Positions 61,010 to 64,000 of a DNA stretch of 64,000 nucleotides are shown here, piece by piece. This DNA is from Lachnospiraceae bacterium NC2008 (GTDB lineage Bacteria > Bacillota > Clostridia > Lachnospirales > Lachnospiraceae). Where the stretch lies: the NCBI GenBank assembly GCA_000687675.1, contig JHWS01000006.1:171131-235130 (forward strand), given 5' to 3'. The notes under the pieces were generated by a model. The model ran no database searches and was not told the origin of the DNA. It saw nothing but the letters and a program-made list of their open reading frames with translations. Positions within the stretch are counted from its first letter, which is position 1; each line of letters begins with the position of its first letter. Position numbers and translations under genes: made by a program.

Positions 61010-61615
61010 ATGATGGACGTCAATCAGATACTCCTTGACATGATCAAGAAGTGCGGAAGCATTGAAACTTCTAGCGTGAATGAGATAGAGGAGTTAATAG
61101 ATACAGGCCTTGAGAAGAATGAGGAGAACATTCAGAAGGCTGCTATGGAGTACCTTGAAGAGAAAGGGTACGCATTCAGAGAAGATAACCTTATGAGAGC
61201 TAAGAAGCATATCGAAGAAAGCTCTCAGTATTCAGATACAGTTATGGTCAGAAAGAAACATGCTATGGAAGAAGATCTTCTTTCTGACATTGAAGATGCT
61301 GATGTTGAGAAATTAACTCAGGCATGTATCCTTGATAACTTAATTAAACTTAATGACAAGCTTGATAAGATGGTTAATCCACATTATCAGTATGCAGTTG
61401 AAGTACTTGATGATGTTCTTACAGATAAAGATAAGCCAATGGCAAGTCTCCAGCAGTTCGAGTCTTTCCAGCAGCTTCTTAACAGATATGCAGATGCAGG
61501 ATGGCATGTAATTAGTGTTACAGCCCGTGAGACTCAGAACGGACGTAAGCTTTCTATGACAGGCTTCAGTAACACTACAAAGCAGGTTGTTGTAGTATTT
61601 GAGCATAAGAGCTGA
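61010..61615 (+). CDS. unknown protein with DUF4177-like C-terminus
   Basis: 201 residues; ATG 61010 or 61013 after AAGGAAGGG. The first 130 residues are helical and acidic. The last 55 (LQQFESFQQLLNRYADAGWHVISVTARETQ ... KQVVVVFEHKS) look like the small DUF4177 fold (LNxxGxxGWELVxV ... VFKR). Function unknown. It stands alone with its own terminator. Confidence 0.6.
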   Translation: MMDVNQILLDMIKKCGSIETSSVNEIEELIDTGLEKNEENIQKAAMEYLEEKGYAFREDNLMRAKKHIEESSQYSDTVMVRKKHAMEEDLLSDIEDADVEKLTQACILDNLIKLNDKLDKMVNPHYQYAVEVLDDVLTDKDKPMASLQQFESFQQLLNRYADAGWHVISVTARETQNGRKLSMTGFSNTTKQVVVVFEHKS

Positions 61616-61645
61616 TAACTACTACAATATAATAAGAAAGAACTT

Positions 61646-61678
61646 AAAGTCTTCAAGCCTCAAAACTTGAAGACTTTT
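61646..61678 (+). terminator. intrinsic terminator
   Basis: Stem AAAGTCTTCAAG / CTTGAAGACTTT with an 8 nt loop, then TT. Confidence 0.85.
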
Positions 61679-61683
61679 ATTAT

Positions 61684-61863
61684 GCGCAGTGCCCCGCAAG
61701 GAATCATTCCGGCTAAAGCCGGACGGGGCACGCGCGGCGAGTAGCAAGATTACATCATTGCTACTCGATTAAGAAGCCCGTCGCAAGAAATCATTTCGGC
61801 TAATGCCGAGCGCGGGCCGCGCGGCGAGTATCGAGATTATATCATCGATACTCGATTAAGAAG
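61684..61863. repeat. two tandem double-hairpin repeat units
   Basis: Unit 1 (61684-61776): stem GTGCCCCG / CGGGGCAC with inner CCGGCT AA AGCCGG, linker CGCGCGG, stem CGAGTAGCAA / TTGCTACTCG, then ATTAAGAAG. Unit 2 (61776-61863): stem GCCCG / CGGGC with inner CGGCTAATGCCG, linker CGCGCGG, stem CGAGTATCGA / TCGATACTCG, then ATTAAGAAG. Arms differ between units but pairing is kept. This fills most of the 308-base gap before the fumarase genes. Confidence 0.75.
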
Positions 61864-61923
61864 CCTCAACAAGAAATTAATCCAAGTATGACTGTACGGG
61901 GCTGTGAATAGTTAGGAGGACCT

Positions 61924-62766
61924 ATGAGAAACATACAATGCGCAGACATAACAAAAACAGTGAAAGAGATGTGTATTGAAGCGAGCCACTTTCTTACAGA
62001 AGATGTAGCTTATGCACTTCATAAATCTGTGGAAACAGAAAAATCACCTCTTGGAAAACAGGTTCTGTGCCAGCTTGAAGAGAACCTTCAGATTGCTGGT
62101 GATGATATGATACCTATTTGCCAGGATACAGGTATGGCTGTTATTTTTGCAGAGATAGGTCAGGATATTCATATTGAAGGCGGCTTATTAGAAGATGCCA
62201 TCAACCAGGGTGTAAGAGAAGGATACACAGAAGGTTTCCTTAGAAAGTCTGTTGTAAAGTGTCCTATAGACAGAGTAAATACTAAAGATAATACTCCAGC
62301 AGTTATTCATTATGATATTGTTGCAGGAGATAAATTAAAGCTTACACTTGCTCCAAAGGGATTTGGTAGTGAGAATATGAGCCGTGTATTTATGCTTAAG
62401 CCAGCAGATGGTGTAGAAGGTATAAAGGATGCTATTGTTACTGCAGTAAAGGACGCAGGGCCAAATGCCTGCCCACCTATGGTAGTAGGTGTAGGTATTG
62501 GTGGTACATTCGAAAAATGTGCCATACTTGCAAAGAAAGCCCTTACAAGAGATTTAGGTAAGAGGTCAGATATACCTTATATAAAAGATATGGAAGAAGA
62601 AGTATTAGAGAGAATCAATAAGCTTGGTATAGGACCTGGCGGACTTGGTGGTTCAACTACAGCATTTGCAGTTAATATTAATACTTATCCAACACATATA
62701 GCAGGGATGCCAGTAGCAGTTAATATTTGCTGCCATGTAAACAGACACTCTGTAAGAGAATTATAA
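61924..62766 (+). CDS. fumA: fumarate hydratase, alpha subunit (class I)
   Basis: 280 residues after TTAGGAGG. Start block of the Fe-S hydrolyase family (TKTVKEMCIEASHFLTEDVAYAL), PICQDTGMAVIFAEIGQD, KGFGSENMSR, a GPNACPPMVVGVGIGGTFEKC segment and GPGGLGGSTTAF, with the three cysteines that bind the 4Fe-4S cluster. It acts with the beta subunit encoded next. Tartrate dehydratase is related, so fumarase is the likely but not proven substrate. Confidence 0.88.
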   Translation: MRNIQCADITKTVKEMCIEASHFLTEDVAYALHKSVETEKSPLGKQVLCQLEENLQIAGDDMIPICQDTGMAVIFAEIGQDIHIEGGLLEDAINQGVREGYTEGFLRKSVVKCPIDRVNTKDNTPAVIHYDIVAGDKLKLTLAPKGFGSENMSRVFMLKPADGVEGIKDAIVTAVKDAGPNACPPMVVGVGIGGTFEKCAILAKKALTRDLGKRSDIPYIKDMEEEVLERINKLGIGPGGLGGSTTAFAVNINTYPTHIAGMPVAVNICCHVNRHSVREL

Positions 62767-62800
62767 TATAGAAGATTTAGGTTAATTTGGGAGGAAATAC

Positions 62801-63355
62801 ATGGACAGACATATTAATGCTCCACTTACAGATGAAGATGCTTTAAGCCTTAAAGCAGGAGATTATGTTTATATAACAGGAACAATATATACAGCAAGAG
62901 ATGCAGCTCATAAGAGAATGCAGGAGGCTATAGATAAAAACGAGTCTCTTCCTATAGATATGGATCACAATATTATCTATTATATGGGACCTTCTCCAGC
63001 CAGAGAGGGTAGACCTATTGGTTCAGCTGGTCCAACTACAGCCAGCCGTATGGATAAGTATGCGCCTAACCTTCTCGACAGAGGTTTTAAGGGAATGATA
63101 GGTAAAGGAAAGAGAAGTCCTCAGGTCATAGACGCAATTAAGAGAAATGGCGCAGTTTACTTTGCTGCAGTTGGTGGAGCAGGGGCTCTTTTATCTAAAG
63201 CAATTAAAGAGTCTGAACTTATAGCATATGAAGACCTTGGAACAGAGGCTATACGTAAGCTTACTGTAGAGAACTTTCCAGTAATAGTTGTTATAGATCA
63301 TGAAGGAAATAATCTTTATGAAACAGCTATTGAAAAGTATAAAGAATTGTCCTAA
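62801..63355 (+). CDS. fumB: fumarate hydratase, beta subunit (class I)
   Basis: 184 residues after GGGAGGAAAT. LKAGDYVYITGTIYTARDAAHKRM, IIYYMGPSPAREGRPIGSAGPTTASRMD and GKGKRSPQVIDAIKRNGAVYFAAVGGAGAL are the marks of the C-terminal half of class I hydrolyases. Together with the alpha subunit it interconverts fumarate and malate. The two genes are an operon. Confidence 0.88.
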   Translation: MDRHINAPLTDEDALSLKAGDYVYITGTIYTARDAAHKRMQEAIDKNESLPIDMDHNIIYYMGPSPAREGRPIGSAGPTTASRMDKYAPNLLDRGFKGMIGKGKRSPQVIDAIKRNGAVYFAAVGGAGALLSKAIKESELIAYEDLGTEAIRKLTVENFPVIVVIDHEGNNLYETAIEKYKELS

Positions 63356-63363
63356 TTTATCTA

Positions 63364-63392
63364 TTGACAAAGGAATTTTGCAAGGGTATAAT
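63364..63392 (+). promoter_or_regulatory. consensus promoter of the tRNA-Ser gene
   Basis: TTGACA (63364-63369), exactly 17 bp, TATAAT (63387-63392). A small hairpin ACTGCAT / ATGCAGT follows at about 63402-63420. Confidence 0.9.
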
Positions 63393-63456
63393 CATTCTTG
63401 CACTGCATGAGAATGCAGTTAAATAGCGGATTTACATAACTTGGAAGAATGAGTTT

Positions 63457-63544
63457 GGAGAAATACTCAAGAGGCCGAAGAGGCGCCCCTGCTAAGGGTG
63501 TAGGTCGGGCAACCGGCGCGAGGGTTCAAATCCCTCTTTCTCCG
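63457..63544 (+). tRNA. tRNA-Ser(GCU)
   Basis: 88 nt class II tRNA. Acceptor stem GGAGAAA / TTTCTCC with discriminator G; D-arm ACTCAAGAGGCCGAAGAGG; anticodon loop CTGCTAA with anticodon GCU; a long variable arm (GTAGGTCGGGCAACCGGC); T-arm with GGTTCAAATCC. The terminal CCA is not encoded and is added by the CCA enzyme. A T-run ends the transcript. Confidence 0.95.
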
Positions 63545-63590
63545 CTTTTTATAAGACTTCAAAAAGTTTTATAAAAAAAGAAAAAAGTTG

Positions 63591-63619
63591 TTGACAAGGA
63601 TGAAACGGAGTGCTATTAT
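63591..63619 (+). promoter_or_regulatory. rrn operon promoter
   Basis: TTGACA (63591-63596), 17 bp, TGCTATTAT with -10 at 63614-63619. A leader of about 200 nt with an AACATTGACAACTAAACAGT segment, usual for Clostridial rRNA leaders, precedes 16S. Confidence 0.88.
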
Positions 63620-63826
63620 AAACTACGTTGCGTCACAAGGAAACAACTTGAAAAGCAACAAAGAACATTGACAACTAAACAGTAATGCAACCCTGAAAAT
63701 TTCAAAGAGAAGTTGCTTTTAGGTAAGCAACAAAATCTGAAAATTTCAGATTGATTCAAACGAATCGAAAACCAAGTAATAACGGTTAAACAAATTAGCT
63801 AGCTTCAAAAGAAGCAGGCAAACTTT

Positions 63827-64000
<174 letters not shown>

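Noticed and set aside
61684..61863. CRISPR array
   Set aside because: Only two units, internal stems differ, no uniform spacers and no cas genes in the window.

Overview
The window is a chromosomal segment of a low-GC Firmicute, most likely a Lachnospiraceae (Clostridia). Evidence: the gene order yaaO-like / kinase / yaaR / holB / ricT / trmN6-like / rsmI, Lachnospiraceae-type small proteins (DUF5688-like, DUF6472-like), AGGAGG ribosome binding sites, consensus TTGACA/TATAAT promoters, and the 5' end of a clostridial 16S rRNA gene at the right edge. The genus is not resolved.

Layout. 1-2.3 kb: two host genes facing each other (a GT-D-like protein cut by the window edge and an EF-hand protein). 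2.6-20.0 kb: an accessory island. It begins with a Fic-family gene cut in two, inside its HPFxDGNGR active-site motif, by an 8.1 kb integrative mobilizable element (3299-11423). That element carries a large serine recombinase, a MobV-like relaxase with a hairpin-rich candidate oriT, several small unknown genes, and a Bsp6I-like type II restriction endonuclease with its C5 methyltransferase. Precise excision at a shared TGAT would restore a 352-residue Fic frame, and the two element ends joined form an imperfect palindrome, as expected for attP.

Right of the element the island has a regulator that joins a sigma-70 region 2 to a winged helix and a WYL domain. It is followed by small genes of mostly unknown function: a nucleotidase, a broken copy of it, a metallophosphoesterase and others. 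Four of these carry the same two-box promoter-like block upstream (half-palindromic TTCAAAATTTTGAA, then ATTCCATAATAT at fixed spacing). I infer a regulator with a private regulon; this is the best candidate in the window for an undescribed system.

20-64 kb is core genome: a GH9-like lipoprotein, murF-plsC, a hybrid histidine kinase overlapping pyrC-pyrK-pyrD, ispE with a GntR regulator, a chemoreceptor, an NlpC/P60 hydrolase, the yaaO..rsmI operon, acyl carrier protein, a DegT aminotransferase, a CCA-adding enzyme fused in frame to a PEGA lipoprotein, HU, an S4 protein, divIC-tilS-hpt-ftsH, a GH13 amylase with a sugar ABC importer lacking its ATPase, a PrsA-like foldase, a DUF624 protein, two-subunit fumarase, tRNA-Ser(GCU), and the start of an rrn operon. 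Several proteins have lost a key residue (PLP lysine of the YaaO-like protein, histidine of the HPt domain, the GH9 DAGD motif). A family of double-hairpin intergenic repeats occurs near 40.6, 43.8 and 61.7 kb.
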